In this document: in pieces, positions 35,154 through 47,437 of the stretch
Layout: every line of letters begins with the position of its first letter
Position numbering within the stretch: the first letter of the stretch is position 1
From: Murdochiella vaginalis
GTDB lineage: Bacteria > Bacillota > Clostridia > Tissierellales > Peptoniphilaceae
DNA: 64,000 nucleotides
Direction: 5' to 3'
Assembly: GCF_900119705.1 (NCBI RefSeq)
Contig: NZ_LT632322.1
Coordinates: 992,001 to 1,056,000, forward strand
Made by a program: the position numbers and the translations under genes
Notes under the pieces: generated by a model
Told to the model about the DNA's origin: nothing
Seen by the model: only the letters and a program-made list of their open reading frames with translations
Databases searched by the model: none

Positions 35154-36158
35154 ATGGCTACAAAAGTTGCAATTAACGGCTTCGGGCGTATCGGTCGTCT
35201 TGCTTTGCGTGAGATGCTACGCAATGCACCGGAGTTGGAAGTAGTGGCAATCAACGATTTGACGGACAATGAGGATCTGCTTTATTTATTAAAGTATGAT
35301 ACAGCGCAGGGAGCTTTTCCGTATCACGTCGAATTAAAGGGCGACAGCCTCATCGTGGAAGGACATGAAATTCGTTGCTACGCTGAAAAGAATGCCGCCG
35401 ACTTGCCATGGAAAGAACTGGGTGTTGATTTCGTTCTCGAGTGCACCGGCTTTTATACATCAAAAGAAAAATCACAGGCGCACATCGATGCCGGTGCAAA
35501 GCGCGTGCTGATCTCGGCCCCGGCGAAGGGCGAAGGCGTTAAGATGATTGTCTACGGGGTTAACCATAAGAGTCTCGACGATAATGATCTCATCGTATCG
35601 GCAGCGTCCTGCACGACAAACTGCCTGGCACCGATGGTGAACGCGCTGAATGAGGCCTTTGGTGTGGATCATTCCATTATGTCTACCATTCACGGCTACA
35701 CCGCAACACAGCGTATGCAGGATGCTCCGGGCGGAAGAAAGAACCGTGCGGGTGCAGCCAACACCATTCCGGCAACGACGGGCGCGGCAAAAGCCATCGG
35801 AAAAGTCATTCCGGAATTAAGCGGCCGCATCGACGGAAGTGCATTGCGCGTTCCGGTTATCACCGGCTCCATCGTTGAGCTCTATTCGGTGCTGAACAAG
35901 AAGGTCACCGTGGAGGAAGTGAATGCGGCGATGAAAGAGCATGAAGCCGAATGGTTCCGCTACAATGAAGACGAGATTGTAAGCTCTGATATCATTGGGG
36001 TTCCGGTGCCTTCCATTTTCGACGCCACACTGACAAACGTGGTCGAGGGTCCGAACGGCGAACAAATCGTTAAGACCTGCTCGTGGTACGACAATGAAAT
36101 GGGCTTTACCAGCAACATGGTGCGCACCCTCAAATACTTCGCGGAAGTCGCGAAATAA
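35154..36158 (+). CDS. gap: Glyceraldehyde-3-phosphate dehydrogenase
   Basis: The 334-residue NAD-dependent enzyme converts glyceraldehyde 3-phosphate to 1,3-bisphosphoglycerate. The Rossmann motif is INGFGRIGRLALR and the catalytic cysteine is Cys153 in SAASCTTNCLAP; the C-terminal WYDNEMGFTSNMV is typical. It opens the glycolytic cluster. A small hairpin ACCC-ATC-GGGT lies before its AGGAGG site. The terminator just after it suggests that gap can be transcribed separately from pgk, and thus in excess. No cggR-type repressor gene precedes it. Confidence 0.97.
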   Translation: MATKVAINGFGRIGRLALREMLRNAPELEVVAINDLTDNEDLLYLLKYDTAQGAFPYHVELKGDSLIVEGHEIRCYAEKNAADLPWKELGVDFVLECTGFYTSKEKSQAHIDAGAKRVLISAPAKGEGVKMIVYGVNHKSLDDNDLIVSAASCTTNCLAPMVNALNEAFGVDHSIMSTIHGYTATQRMQDAPGGRKNRAGAANTIPATTGAAKAIGKVIPELSGRIDGSALRVPVITGSIVELYSVLNKKVTVEEVNAAMKEHEAEWFRYNEDEIVSSDIIGVPVPSIFDATLTNVVEGPNGEQIVKTCSWYDNEMGFTSNMVRTLKYFAEVAK

Positions 36159-36164
36159 ATGAAC

Positions 36165-36197
36165 AAAAAGCGAGGAGTGAGCTCCTCGCTTTTTTTC
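36165..36197 (+). terminator. Intrinsic terminator after gap
   Basis: A 13-base-pair stem AAAAAGCGAGGAG / CTCCTCGCTTTTT (36165-36177, 36182-36194) with a TGAG loop runs into a T tract. It lies seven bases after the gap stop. Confidence 0.9.
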
Positions 36198-36264
36198 GGT
36201 TCGTTCCTCTTTTCTTTTATTCTTTGGAACGCCGACTTAAAAAATGGATGAAAGGATGCAGAGC

Positions 36265-37458
36265 ATGCCGAAAAAGACAATTGACGATTATGATTTGAAC
36301 GGAAAAAAAGTCTTGGTGCGCGTGGACTTTAATGTGCCACAAGAAAAAAACGGATCGGGACGTATTACGGATGACAGCCGTATTGTTGCCGCGCTTCCGA
36401 CGATCGAGGCCTTGCTAAAAAAGAATGCGACCGTCATTTTAATGAGCCATTTGGGACGCCCGAAGGGAGCGGACCCGGCACTCACTTTAAAACCGGTGGC
36501 CGAGCTTCTGGCGAAGCTGCTCAAGAAGCCCGTGGCGTTCTTCCCGTCTGCATCCGTCGTGGACGACGAGGTGAAGAAAAACGTCGCTGCCATGAAAAGT
36601 GGGGAAGTCTGCTTATTGGAAAATACGCGTTATGTTGCGGGTGAAACAAAGAATGATCCGGAATTTGCCGCGAAGCTTGCCTCGTTGGCCGACCTTTTTG
36701 TGAATGATGCGTTTGCCACCTGTCATCGTGCACACAGCTCCAATGTCGGCGTCGCCGCCTTGTTACCTTCCGCTCTGGGCTTTTTGGTGCAAAAAGAAGT
36801 GGAGATTATGGGCAAGGCGCTAAGCGATCCGAAACGTCCCTTTGTCGCCATCTTAGGCGGCGCAAAAGTTTCCGATAAAATCGGCGTCATTGAAAACTTG
36901 CTCAACAAGGTGGACACAATCCTTATTGGTGGCGGCATGGCCTATACCTTCCTCAAAGCGCTCGGAAAAGAGATTGGCACCTCGCTGTTGGAGGCTGACA
37001 AGATCGATTTAGCGAAGGAACTGCTCCATCGCGCCGAGGAAAAGGGAGTGCGCGTGGAATTGCCTGTGGACGGCGTTGTTGCTGATGCGGTGAAACCCGG
37101 TCAAACGACGGAAGTCGTTTCCATCGATGCCATTCCGAAGGATAAAATGTCCTTGGATATCGGCCCGAAAACAGCCGAGCGTTACGTGAAAATTATTGAA
37201 TCAGCACAAACGGTGGTTTGGAACGGTCCCATGGGCGTTTTTGAGATTCCGGAATTTGCGAATGGTACCATTGCATTGGCCAAAGCCATGGCAAATTGCG
37301 CCGGCGTGACCATTATCGGCGGCGGCGATAGCGCAGCGGCCGTGGAGCAGGCCGGATTAAAAGACAAAATGACGCATGTTTCAACGGGCGGGGGCGCTTC
37401 CTTGGAATTTCTGGAAGGCAAAAAGCTTCCCGGTATTGCTGCCATCTCGGATCGATAA
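36265..37458 (+). CDS. pgk: Phosphoglycerate kinase
   Basis: The 397-residue enzyme makes ATP from 1,3-bisphosphoglycerate. Visible blocks: [55 protein letters not shown] and the nucleotide site [11 protein letters not shown] ... [16 protein letters not shown]. Three in-frame ATGs exist (36244, 36256, 36265); the last gives the family-standard N-terminus [19 protein letters not shown] and follows AAAGG, so it is preferred. Confidence 0.95.
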   Translation: MPKKTIDDYDLNGKKVLVRVDFNVPQEKNGSGRITDDSRIVAALPTIEALLKKNATVILMSHLGRPKGADPALTLKPVAELLAKLLKKPVAFFPSASVVDDEVKKNVAAMKSGEVCLLENTRYVAGETKNDPEFAAKLASLADLFVNDAFATCHRAHSSNVGVAALLPSALGFLVQKEVEIMGKALSDPKRPFVAILGGAKVSDKIGVIENLLNKVDTILIGGGMAYTFLKALGKEIGTSLLEADKIDLAKELLHRAEEKGVRVELPVDGVVADAVKPGQTTEVVSIDAIPKDKMSLDIGPKTAERYVKIIESAQTVVWNGPMGVFEIPEFANGTIALAKAMANCAGVTIIGGGDSAAAVEQAGLKDKMTHVSTGGGASLEFLEGKKLPGIAAISDR

Positions 37459-37568
37459 TTTTCCTCGTGCCGCTTCCGAAAGAAGAACAAAGGCAGAGCT
37501 CACAGAATACAGGAAATAGCACGTCGTTAAAACGGAATGAAGAGAGAACAAAAGAACAGGAGGACGTT

Positions 37569-39658
<2,090 letters not shown>

Positions 39659-39691
39659 AGAACGATAGCTTTGAAACGTTTAAAAGTCGGA

Positions 39692-39733
39692 AAAGAAAGA
39701 CGGTATCGAGAATTCGATGCCGTCTTTCTTTAT
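39692..39733 (+). terminator. Probable intrinsic terminator after eno
   Basis: An 18-base-pair imperfect palindrome (39692-39709 with 39714-39731, loop GAAT, one G-T pair) ends in TTTCTTTATG. The T tract is interrupted, but the stem is long and the place, 33 bases after eno and before glgC, is right. Confidence 0.7.
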
Positions 39734-39843
39734 GCATTCGTTTTCATCCCATCTTTCTGCAGGAAATGGTAAAATAAAACAAGAAGGATAACGTTTTGCC
39801 GCAAGGCGGTGATAGAGCAACGAACATAAAGGAGGGAGCACGA

Positions 39844-40983
39844 ATGAGAAATCAAAGTGGCATGGTTTGCATGCTTCTGGCAGGCGGACAAGGCTCGCGT
39901 TTAAAAGCGCTGACGCGAGATACCGCAAAGCCGGCAGTGCCCTTTGGCGGGAAATATCGCATTATTGACTTTGCCCTGAGCAATGCGACCAACTCGGATA
40001 TTCATGACATCGGTGTTTTGACTCAATATAAACCGTTTCGGCTCAATGAACATATCGGCATCGGCACCGCATGGGATTATGACCGCACATATGGCGGCCT
40101 GCGCTTGCTTTCTCCGTTCTATTCCGAAGAAGGCGGTCGCTGGTATGCCGGAACCGCCAATGCAATTTACGAGAATATGGCCTTTTTGGACAATCTGAAT
40201 CCCAAATATGTGCTGATTCTATCGGGTGATCATATTTATAAAATGAACTACAACCACCTCTTGGATGTGCACGTTAACAAGGGCGCTGAAGCGACAATTG
40301 CGGTCATGGAAGTACCTTGGGACGAAGCTTCCCGATTCGGCATCATGAATACGGATGAGAACGATCGCATCGTGGAGTTTGAAGAAAAGCCCAAAAACCC
40401 GAAGAGCAATTTAGCCTCGATGGGCATTTACATTTTCAACTGGCCTACCCTGCGCAAAGCATTGGTCGAGGACTATAACGACAAGGATTCCACCTACGAC
40501 TTTGGTCATGACATCATTCCTAAGATGCTCAAGGCCCAAATGCCGCTATATGTCTATCGGTTTAAGGGGTATTGGAAAGACGTCGGCACGATTAAAAGCT
40601 ATTGGGAAGCCAATCTGGATATGATTGATCCTCATAATGGCTTGGATATTTATGAAAAAAACTGGCGCATTTACACGTCGGCGAAAAACCTTCCGCCGCA
40701 TTATATCGGCGAAAAAGCAGAAGTCACGAACTCCCTGGTCAATGAGGCGTGCCGCATTTACGGCAAAGTGGAGCACTGTGTTTTGTTTACCAACGTTACC
40801 GTGGAAGAGGGGGCTGAGGTAAAAGACAGTGTTGTTCTTTCCGGCACTGTCATCCAAAAAGGCGCAAAAGTCTCCCATGCGGTCATCGGAGAACATGAGG
40901 TTATTAAAGCGGAGCAAACGATCGGGCAAGAGCAATCCGAAGCCATCTATTTGGTTGCCGGCGGAAAAATCACAAAGGAGTAG
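39844..40983 (+). CDS. glgC: Glucose-1-phosphate adenylyltransferase, catalytic subunit
   Basis: The 379-residue enzyme makes ADP-glucose, the committed step of bacterial glycogen synthesis. It has the nucleotidyltransferase motif [32 protein letters not shown], the active-site aspartate block [10 protein letters not shown] and a C-terminal left-handed beta-helix. ATG 39844 follows AAAGGAGGG; the open frame from 39796 lacks a site. In Bacillota GlgC works with GlgD, encoded three bases downstream, as a heterotetramer. Confidence 0.96.
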   Translation: MRNQSGMVCMLLAGGQGSRLKALTRDTAKPAVPFGGKYRIIDFALSNATNSDIHDIGVLTQYKPFRLNEHIGIGTAWDYDRTYGGLRLLSPFYSEEGGRWYAGTANAIYENMAFLDNLNPKYVLILSGDHIYKMNYNHLLDVHVNKGAEATIAVMEVPWDEASRFGIMNTDENDRIVEFEEKPKNPKSNLASMGIYIFNWPTLRKALVEDYNDKDSTYDFGHDIIPKMLKAQMPLYVYRFKGYWKDVGTIKSYWEANLDMIDPHNGLDIYEKNWRIYTSAKNLPPHYIGEKAEVTNSLVNEACRIYGKVEHCVLFTNVTVEEGAEVKDSVVLSGTVIQKGAKVSHAVIGEHEVIKAEQTIGQEQSEAIYLVAGGKITKE

Positions 40984-40986
40984 GCG

Positions 40987-42114
40987 ATGAAAGATTGTCT
41001 TGGCATTATTTATTCTCGTTATGACGGCACACACGGCTACCGCGACTTCGGCCGGCTCTCCGAAAATCGTCCGGACTATATGATTCCCTTCGGCGGACGA
41101 TATCGCATCATCGACTTTGCTCTTTCCAGCCTTTCCAACTACAGCTTATCCCGCGTCATCCTTTATGGCGGGAACAATATACGTTCCACGCTGGACCATG
41201 TTGGCGATGGCAAAAACTGGGAACTCAACCGACGCAACAACGGCTTGTTTATCAACCCGCCGAGTCGAAACTGGGACCAGCATCCGAGCATCATTCAGAC
41301 GTATTATGATTCCATCACGTTTTTTGAGGAATCCACAGCGTCCAACATTCATGTTATGAATCCGATGATGATTACTAAAGCGGATCTGGACGAAGCGTAT
41401 GATCGTTTTTTGGAAAGCGGCGACGATGTTTTGCTTTTCTACAAAAACATCGAAGATCGGGGCGGCGTCTACACCAACATGAGCAAGCTGATTTTAGATG
41501 ATCAGGGAAATTTCGTGAACATGGGCATCAATCTGGGAACCAATGAAGCGTTTCCGCTTTATCTGGAGCGCATGTTTATTAAGCGCACGGTTTTTGTGGA
41601 GCTGGTGAAACGCTCGCTCGAGCGAGGGTCGGCCACGACGCTTGTCGAAGCCGTCGATAAGGAAAGAAAGCGGCTAAAAATTGGCGTGTATGAGGTGTCC
41701 GCTCCGGTTTTGGTGATCAACGACATCTATTCCTACTTTCAGGCCAGCATGAGCCTCTTGGACCAGGATCTCTACCAGGAAATTTTCTTCCGTGATAACA
41801 TGGTCTACACCAAGTCCAAGGATGAACCGTCGACTATGTATGCTTCCAGCGCGAACGTGCGCAACAGTCTGGTGGCGAATGGCTGTATCGTCGAAGGACA
41901 AGTGGAAAATTCCATTCTTTCTCGCGGCGTGCATGTGCATAAGGATGCAATCGTACGCAATAGTATTTTGAATGAAAAAACCGTTGTCGGTCCCAATGCC
42001 GTTGTCGTCAATACGATTACGGATAAACAGGCGGTGATCGAAGAGGGCGTTACGCTTGCAGGCGCATATTCTCATCCGTTTGTGGTGGGAAAGAAAGAAG
42101 TGATTTCGAGGTAA
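40987..42114 (+). CDS. glgD: Glucose-1-phosphate adenylyltransferase, regulatory-type subunit
   Basis: The 375-residue protein is a GlgC paralog that lacks the GGxGxR nucleotide motif (its N-terminus reads CLGIIYSRYDGTHGYRDFG) yet keeps [15 protein letters not shown] and the C-terminal beta-helix. This is the defining pattern of GlgD, a mostly non-catalytic subunit that modulates GlgC. It starts three bases after glgC and ends four bases before glgA. Confidence 0.95.
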   Translation: MKDCLGIIYSRYDGTHGYRDFGRLSENRPDYMIPFGGRYRIIDFALSSLSNYSLSRVILYGGNNIRSTLDHVGDGKNWELNRRNNGLFINPPSRNWDQHPSIIQTYYDSITFFEESTASNIHVMNPMMITKADLDEAYDRFLESGDDVLLFYKNIEDRGGVYTNMSKLILDDQGNFVNMGINLGTNEAFPLYLERMFIKRTVFVELVKRSLERGSATTLVEAVDKERKRLKIGVYEVSAPVLVINDIYSYFQASMSLLDQDLYQEIFFRDNMVYTKSKDEPSTMYASSANVRNSLVANGCIVEGQVENSILSRGVHVHKDAIVRNSILNEKTVVGPNAVVVNTITDKQAVIEEGVTLAGAYSHPFVVGKKEVISR

Positions 42115-42117
42115 GAA

Positions 42118-43572
42118 ATGAATATTCTCTATGTAGCGGCGGAGGCAGCTCCTTTTATTAAGACCGGCGGATTGGCGGATGTGGCCGCCTCCTTGCCAAA
42201 GGCACTGAACCAAATAGGCTGCGATTGTCGTGTGGTTCTTCCTCTTTACTCACAAATAGAAGAATCCTATCGGCACCGCATGCGTCTGGTTGCACAATTT
42301 GCGGTTAGCGTGGGCTGGAAAAATGAATATTGCGGCGTTTACGCGCTGTCTTATAATGGAGCGACCTACTATTTTTTAGATAATGAATATTATTTTAAGC
42401 GGCCGAGCATCTACGGACAGTATGATGACGGGGAACGTTTCATCTTTTTTGCTAAGGCAGCGGTGCGCCTTCCGCGTGTTTTGGATTGGAAGGTGGATGT
42501 CATCCATGCCAATGATTGGCATGCCGGCCTAGCACCCGTCTATTTGAATGATTTTCGTCGTGGTGACGATTTTTATCGCGAAACGCGTTCCCTCTATACG
42601 ATTCACAACCTGAAGTACCAAGGCCAGTTTTCGCCGGATCTGTTTTTCTGGACCAACCTGAATCCGGCCTATTATTCGGACTATGACCTGAAATTTTACG
42701 AGTCCATCAACTTCATGAAGGCGGCTATCGTGCATGCGACGAAGGTGAACACGGTTTCTGAAACCTATGCCGAAGAAATTCATTATCCCTTCTTTGCCGA
42801 GGGGCTGCAGAATGTGATCAATGCGTATTCTTGGAAGATTTCCGGCATTTTAAACGGAATCGATGAAGACGTTTGGAATCCGCGAACGGATCAAGAGATC
42901 GCGCAGCCGTTTGATGTACGCACCCTCTCTCTGCGCAAGAAAAATAAGCAGGCCTTGCAAAAAGCTGTGGGACTTCCCGTTCGTGACGATGTTCCGCTTT
43001 TCGGCATGGTTACGCGCTTAAACGCCATGAAGGGGCTGGATTTGGTGCGCTATATTCTGGATGAATTTCTCCAGGAGGATGTGCAGTTTGTCGTTGTCGG
43101 CACAGGGGATGCGACCTATGAAGAAATGTTCCGCTATTTTGCGGAGCAATATCCGAAAAAGTTGGCTGCGCGCATCCATTTTTCAACGCATGAATCCCAC
43201 GAAGTGTATGCCGGCGCCGATCTCTTTTTGATGCCTTCCATGATTGAACCGTGCGGACTTTCGCAAATGATCGCCATGCGCTACGGATGCGTGCCGTTGG
43301 TACGGGAAACCGGCGGACTGCGCGATTCCGTGTCACCGTATAATCAGTACGAAAAGACAGGGGAAGGATTCAGCTTTGCCAATGTGAATGCCCATGATCT
43401 GCTCTTTACCATGCAGCGCGCCTGCGAGGTGTATCGTGATCATCCGCAGGATTTTACCTTGCTGCAGAAAAACGGAATGAACAAGGATCTGAGCTGGCAG
43501 GTTTCCAGTCGGCAATATCTGGCCTTGTATGAATCTTTGAATCCGTTCGGACAAGGAACGAATACACAATGA
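42118..43572 (+). CDS. glgA: Glycogen synthase (ADP-glucose)
   Basis: The 484-residue GT5 glycosyltransferase extends alpha-1,4-glucan from ADP-glucose. The ADP-glucose loop KTGGLADV is at residues 19-26, and the C-terminal GT-B half has LFGMVTRLNAMKGLDL, IHFSTHES and the donor site PSMIEPCGLSQMIAMRYG. A strong fit over full length. Its end overlaps the debranching enzyme gene by four bases. Confidence 0.97.
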   Translation: MNILYVAAEAAPFIKTGGLADVAASLPKALNQIGCDCRVVLPLYSQIEESYRHRMRLVAQFAVSVGWKNEYCGVYALSYNGATYYFLDNEYYFKRPSIYGQYDDGERFIFFAKAAVRLPRVLDWKVDVIHANDWHAGLAPVYLNDFRRGDDFYRETRSLYTIHNLKYQGQFSPDLFFWTNLNPAYYSDYDLKFYESINFMKAAIVHATKVNTVSETYAEEIHYPFFAEGLQNVINAYSWKISGILNGIDEDVWNPRTDQEIAQPFDVRTLSLRKKNKQALQKAVGLPVRDDVPLFGMVTRLNAMKGLDLVRYILDEFLQEDVQFVVVGTGDATYEEMFRYFAEQYPKKLAARIHFSTHESHEVYAGADLFLMPSMIEPCGLSQMIAMRYGCVPLVRETGGLRDSVSPYNQYEKTGEGFSFANVNAHDLLFTMQRACEVYRDHPQDFTLLQKNGMNKDLSWQVSSRQYLALYESLNPFGQGTNTQ

Positions 43573-45530
43573 TCGAAGTAAGAGAACGAAAGGATGCTAT
43601 GTCGTCCTCTTGTGCAACAGCCATGGAAATTCCCGTTGCCTCCGCCTATGCTCTTGCGGCGAAGCTGGGTGTGACCTATAAAAAAGACGAGAGCGTATTT
43701 CGCGTATGGGCGCCCACCAAGCGTCGTGTGGAGCTTCGACTTTTCGATTCCACAGAAGGCGGAATGTATCAAAGCGTCGAAATGCATGAGAAGGAAGGCA
43801 TCTATACGGCTCGTGTAGAAGGGGATTGGGACGGATATTTTTACACCTACGTCGCGGATGGCGTGGAGGTTCCGGATCCCTATTCCGTATCCGCATCGCT
43901 CAACGGAAGGCGCAGCGCTGTCGTGGATCTTTCATCCACGGATCCGCAGGGATTTCGGCAGAGTGCCTATGTGAGCACGAAATCGAAGGATGCGATTCTG
44001 TATGAATTGCATGTTGGCGATTACTCCTTTCATACGAACAGCGGAGCCAAGTTTCCTGGAAAATACCTTGGACTCGTCGAGAAAAGTGCGTACCAAAATG
44101 TGAAGACAGGCATGGAGCATCTCAAAGAGCTGGGAATTACCCATGTGCACTTGATGCCCATTGCCGAAAATGCAACCGTCGATGAGCACCCGTCCCGCTT
44201 CGGTGCGGAGGATAACTATAACTGGGGATATGACCCGCATCTGTATAATGTTCCGGAAGGTGCCTATGCAACGGATCCCTGGGATCCGAAGGTGCGTATC
44301 CGTGAGCTGAAGACGGCGATACAAAAGCTGCATGATGCCGGCATCGGTGTGATTTTGGATGTGGTCTATAATCACACCTTTCGTACCAAGGATTCGCCTT
44401 TTAATCTCTTGGTTCCGAACTATTACTATCGCAAAGTAAACAATAATTTTGCAAACGGATCCGGCGTAGGAAACGAGCTGGCATCGGAAGCCCCTATGAT
44501 GCGAAAATTTATTTTGGAGTCGTTGCTGTATTGGCAAAAAGAGTATCGCATCGATGGCTTTCGTTTCGATCTGATGGCCTTATTGGATCAAGAAACCGTT
44601 CGGATGGCTATAAAAGCTTTGCGCCATGTAAACCCAAATGCAGTGATCTATGGGGAGCCTTGGATGGCACAACCATCGCCTCTGCCGGAGGAGCAACAGA
44701 CACGATGGGGAACACAAAATGGAGAGGGCTTTGCCCTTTTTAATGCCCCATTTCGAGATGCTTTGTGCGGAAGCGTGGAAGGCGTCGAAAGAGGCTTCCT
44801 ACAAGGCAATGCGCTTGGAAAGCGCGGAACGGAAATCGGTCTTTTGGGATCCATCAACGACGGAAAAGGCCGCAATGGAGGGATTTGGGATCCGACGAAT
44901 GCGATCAATTATTTCAACGCGCATGACAATCTCATACTCGAGGATAAGCTCGTGCTATCGATGGACACAGAGGAGCATCGTGAGGCGGCGACAAAATTAG
45001 CATTCGGAATTTTGCTGACGGCGCAGGGCATTCCGTTTTTTCATGCCGGAAACGCATTTCGCAGATCCAAGAAAATGGATGCCAACTCGTATTGTTCTCC
45101 CTATGCGGTGAATGCGATCGATTGGCGTGAAAAACAGAAGCACGCATCACTTTTCCGCTATGTGCAGCAGCTCATTGCGCTGCGCAAACAATACGATGTA
45201 TTTCGGTTGGAAACCGGGAAGGAAGTGCGGGAGCGTGTCAAGCTTCTTCCCATTGACGAGCCTTCCGTCATCGGCGTGACCTATCGTCTGGGGGAACGAA
45301 AAAGCAAGGATTATCTTGTTTCGCTGTTTCATGACGGCTGGTGGGATTTTTCTGCGGACATTACGGTGCTTTTTGATGCGTTGCATGCCGAGCGCATTGC
45401 GGCGCAACGTATTTTTGATCGATGGGGCTTGGTTTCGGGTAATCGTGTAGAGGTGAGCCGCAGGGAGCATTTACATTTGCCGCTCGCGCCGATTTCCATG
45501 ACGCTTTTTCGTGTTCAGGTGCTTTATTAA
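43569..45530 (+). CDS. pulA: Type I pullulanase / glycogen debranching enzyme (GH13)
   Basis: The 653-residue protein joins an N-terminal CBM48-type beta-sandwich (about 35-125, FRVWAPTKRRVELRLFD) to a GH13 barrel. The type I pullulanase signature YNWGYDPHLYNVPEGAYATD is present. GH13 regions are DVVYNHT, the nucleophile aspartate in GFRFDLMALL, the acid glutamate in IYGEPW and YFNAHDN. It hydrolyses alpha-1,6 branches. No signal peptide is seen, so it acts in the cytoplasm on stored glycogen. Its start overlaps glgA (ATGA). Confidence 0.93.
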   Translation: MIEVRERKDAMSSSCATAMEIPVASAYALAAKLGVTYKKDESVFRVWAPTKRRVELRLFDSTEGGMYQSVEMHEKEGIYTARVEGDWDGYFYTYVADGVEVPDPYSVSASLNGRRSAVVDLSSTDPQGFRQSAYVSTKSKDAILYELHVGDYSFHTNSGAKFPGKYLGLVEKSAYQNVKTGMEHLKELGITHVHLMPIAENATVDEHPSRFGAEDNYNWGYDPHLYNVPEGAYATDPWDPKVRIRELKTAIQKLHDAGIGVILDVVYNHTFRTKDSPFNLLVPNYYYRKVNNNFANGSGVGNELASEAPMMRKFILESLLYWQKEYRIDGFRFDLMALLDQETVRMAIKALRHVNPNAVIYGEPWMAQPSPLPEEQQTRWGTQNGEGFALFNAPFRDALCGSVEGVERGFLQGNALGKRGTEIGLLGSINDGKGRNGGIWDPTNAINYFNAHDNLILEDKLVLSMDTEEHREAATKLAFGILLTAQGIPFFHAGNAFRRSKKMDANSYCSPYAVNAIDWREKQKHASLFRYVQQLIALRKQYDVFRLETGKEVRERVKLLPIDEPSVIGVTYRLGERKSKDYLVSLFHDGWWDFSADITVLFDALHAERIAAQRIFDRWGLVSGNRVEVSRREHLHLPLAPISMTLFRVQVLY

Positions 45531-45606
45531 CATGATGGAAACGAGTGATGACTATAGAGGAATGCTTATAAAAAGTTTTGTGATAAAAAATCATAAGGAG
45601 GCTATC

Positions 45607-47301
45607 GTGGACTATTATCCTATTTACGAACAATGGCTGGCAGATGACAGCTTAGATCCGGCATTGAAAGAAGAGCTGATTGCCATACGGGGACAAGAAG
45701 AGGAAATTAAGGATCGCTTTTATCAATCGCTGCACTTCGGAACCGCCGGCTTGCGTGGAAAACTCGGCGCCGGCACCAATCGCATGAACGTGGTGACGGT
45801 TGGCAGGGCGACGGAAGGCTTTGCCCGCATGATTGCAGAAGAAGGGGAAGAAGCTAAGAAAAAGGGCGTGGCCATCGGCTATGATGTCCGTCATATGTCC
45901 CGCGAATTTGCTCATCTTTCGGCGGAGATTTTTGCGGCGCACGGTATTCGTGTGTATCTGCATCGCGATATTGTGCCGACACCGGTCTTGTCGTATACCA
46001 TTCGGGATCTGGGCGCTTTTGCAGGCGTTATGGTGACCGCTTCGCATAATCCGCGCGAGTATAACGGCTATAAAGCCTATGGTACGGCCGGTTCACAGAT
46101 TTTAGACGACTGGGCGGAACGTATTGAAGCGAACATTCATGCCTGTGAGGCGGATGGACAGATTTCTCGCATGTCGTTTGAGGAAGGCGTGGCGAAAGGC
46201 AAAATTGTACTCATCGACGACGGCCTGATGCAACGCTATTTGGACAAGGTGCTCTCCTTAACCATTCATGATGATGTGGACAAGACCATTCCGTTCGTCT
46301 ATTCACCTCTCAACGGTTGCGGCAATATTCCGATTCGCACGGTTCTGAAACGTCGCGGTTTTACGGGCATGGCGCTGGTTGCGAAAGAAATCGAGCCCGA
46401 TCCGGATTTTACAACGACAGGCTATCCCAATCCGGAGCGGCCGGAATGTTTCCGTTTAGCGGAGAAAAAAGGAAAAGAAGTGGGAGCGGAGCTTTTGATC
46501 GCTTCCGATCCGGATTCTGACCGTTTGGCTCTGGAAGTGCGGAAGCCCGACGGTACGTATCAATTTTTCAATGGCAACCATATTGGCGCTTTGCTCACGC
46601 ACTACATTGTTTCGGAGATGGCCGCGACGGGGAAACTGCCCAAAGACGGTGCCGTTATAAAGTCCATCGTGACCGGCGATATTGCGCGAAAGATCACGAA
46701 AAAGTACGGTCTTGCTCTCTATGATGTGCTCACCGGCTTTAAAAACATTGCCGCCCCGGTCAACGAGTGGGATACCACCAAGGAACACACCTTCGTGTTC
46801 GGCTATGAGGAAAGCATCGGCTATAATCACGGCGAATTTGTGCGAGATAAAGATGCCGTTTCTTCGGCCATGTTGCTTGTAGAGGCGGCGGCGTTCTACA
46901 AAAAAACGCAGCAAAAAACGCTTCTTGATGTCTTGCACGACATCTATGCGGAATATGGTTACTATGGGAATAAACTGATCTCCATCGTTAAAGAAGGAGC
47001 CGACGGACAGGCGCTCATCGGGCGTATCATGGAAAACTTCCGAGCAAAGGGACTCGTCGATGCCGGAAACCGTACGCTCGTGCGCGTAACGGATTATCTC
47101 AAAGATGACACAGGATTGCCGAAGTCCAATGTTCTCAAATATGAATTTGATGATGAGTGCTGGTGTGCGATTCGTCCTTCCGGAACGGAACCTAAAATCA
47201 AACTCTATGTGTATTCGGTGGCGGAACAGGAACAACAGGCAGATGTTCTTTGTGACGAATTGGCAGAAAAAATTACGGCGCAAATGCACGCAGTCAAATG
47301 A
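45607..47301 (+). CDS. pgcA: Alpha-phosphoglucomutase / phosphomannomutase
   Basis: The 564-residue alpha-D-phosphohexomutase interconverts glucose 1-phosphate and glucose 6-phosphate, linking glycogen and glycolysis. The catalytic serine is in TASHNPREYNGYK, the metal loop is ASDPDSDRLAL, the sugar loop FGYEESIGYNHG and the phosphate site RPSGTEPKIKLY. The GTG at 45607 is chosen because ATAAGGAGG lies seven bases upstream and the length then matches PgcA (about 565-580); several in-frame ATGs between 45511 and 45562 lack sites. Confidence 0.94.
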   Translation: MDYYPIYEQWLADDSLDPALKEELIAIRGQEEEIKDRFYQSLHFGTAGLRGKLGAGTNRMNVVTVGRATEGFARMIAEEGEEAKKKGVAIGYDVRHMSREFAHLSAEIFAAHGIRVYLHRDIVPTPVLSYTIRDLGAFAGVMVTASHNPREYNGYKAYGTAGSQILDDWAERIEANIHACEADGQISRMSFEEGVAKGKIVLIDDGLMQRYLDKVLSLTIHDDVDKTIPFVYSPLNGCGNIPIRTVLKRRGFTGMALVAKEIEPDPDFTTTGYPNPERPECFRLAEKKGKEVGAELLIASDPDSDRLALEVRKPDGTYQFFNGNHIGALLTHYIVSEMAATGKLPKDGAVIKSIVTGDIARKITKKYGLALYDVLTGFKNIAAPVNEWDTTKEHTFVFGYEESIGYNHGEFVRDKDAVSSAMLLVEAAAFYKKTQQKTLLDVLHDIYAEYGYYGNKLISIVKEGADGQALIGRIMENFRAKGLVDAGNRTLVRVTDYLKDDTGLPKSNVLKYEFDDECWCAIRPSGTEPKIKLYVYSVAEQEQQADVLCDELAEKITAQMHAVK

Positions 47302-47303
47302 GC

Positions 47304-47342
47304 AAAGCCCTCCTTGCCGAACAGGTCGGCAGGAGGGCTTTC
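47304..47342 (+). terminator. Intrinsic terminator of the glycogen operon
   Basis: A long stem AAAGCCCTCCTTGCCGA / TCGGCAGGAGGGCTTT (47304-47320, 47326-47341, one bulged base) starts three bases after the phosphoglucomutase stop. The T tract is short. Confidence 0.8.
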
Positions 47343-47382
47343 ATATAGCCTTTTGAGTTCCGCTTTTTGCACAAAAAATCAC

Positions 47383-47423
47383 CACAGAGGAACCATAAGA
47401 TGATTGCATCATGCACAGAGGAA
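47383..47423. repeat. Direct repeat pair flanking a small palindrome upstream of the FHA gene
   Basis: CACAGAGGAA occurs twice, at 47383-47392 and 47414-47423 (31 bases apart, about three helical turns). Between them lies the palindrome ATGAT-TGC-ATCAT (47400-47412). This is a possible operator for the FHA/FtsW/PBP genes; no clear promoter could be assigned. Confidence 0.45.
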
Positions 47424-47437
47424 TGTGGGGAGGTTCT

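Noticed and set aside
46456-47289. Minus-strand open frame (277 codons) opposite the phosphoglucomutase gene
   Set aside because: The sense gene has intact catalytic motifs here; the antisense product is without features.
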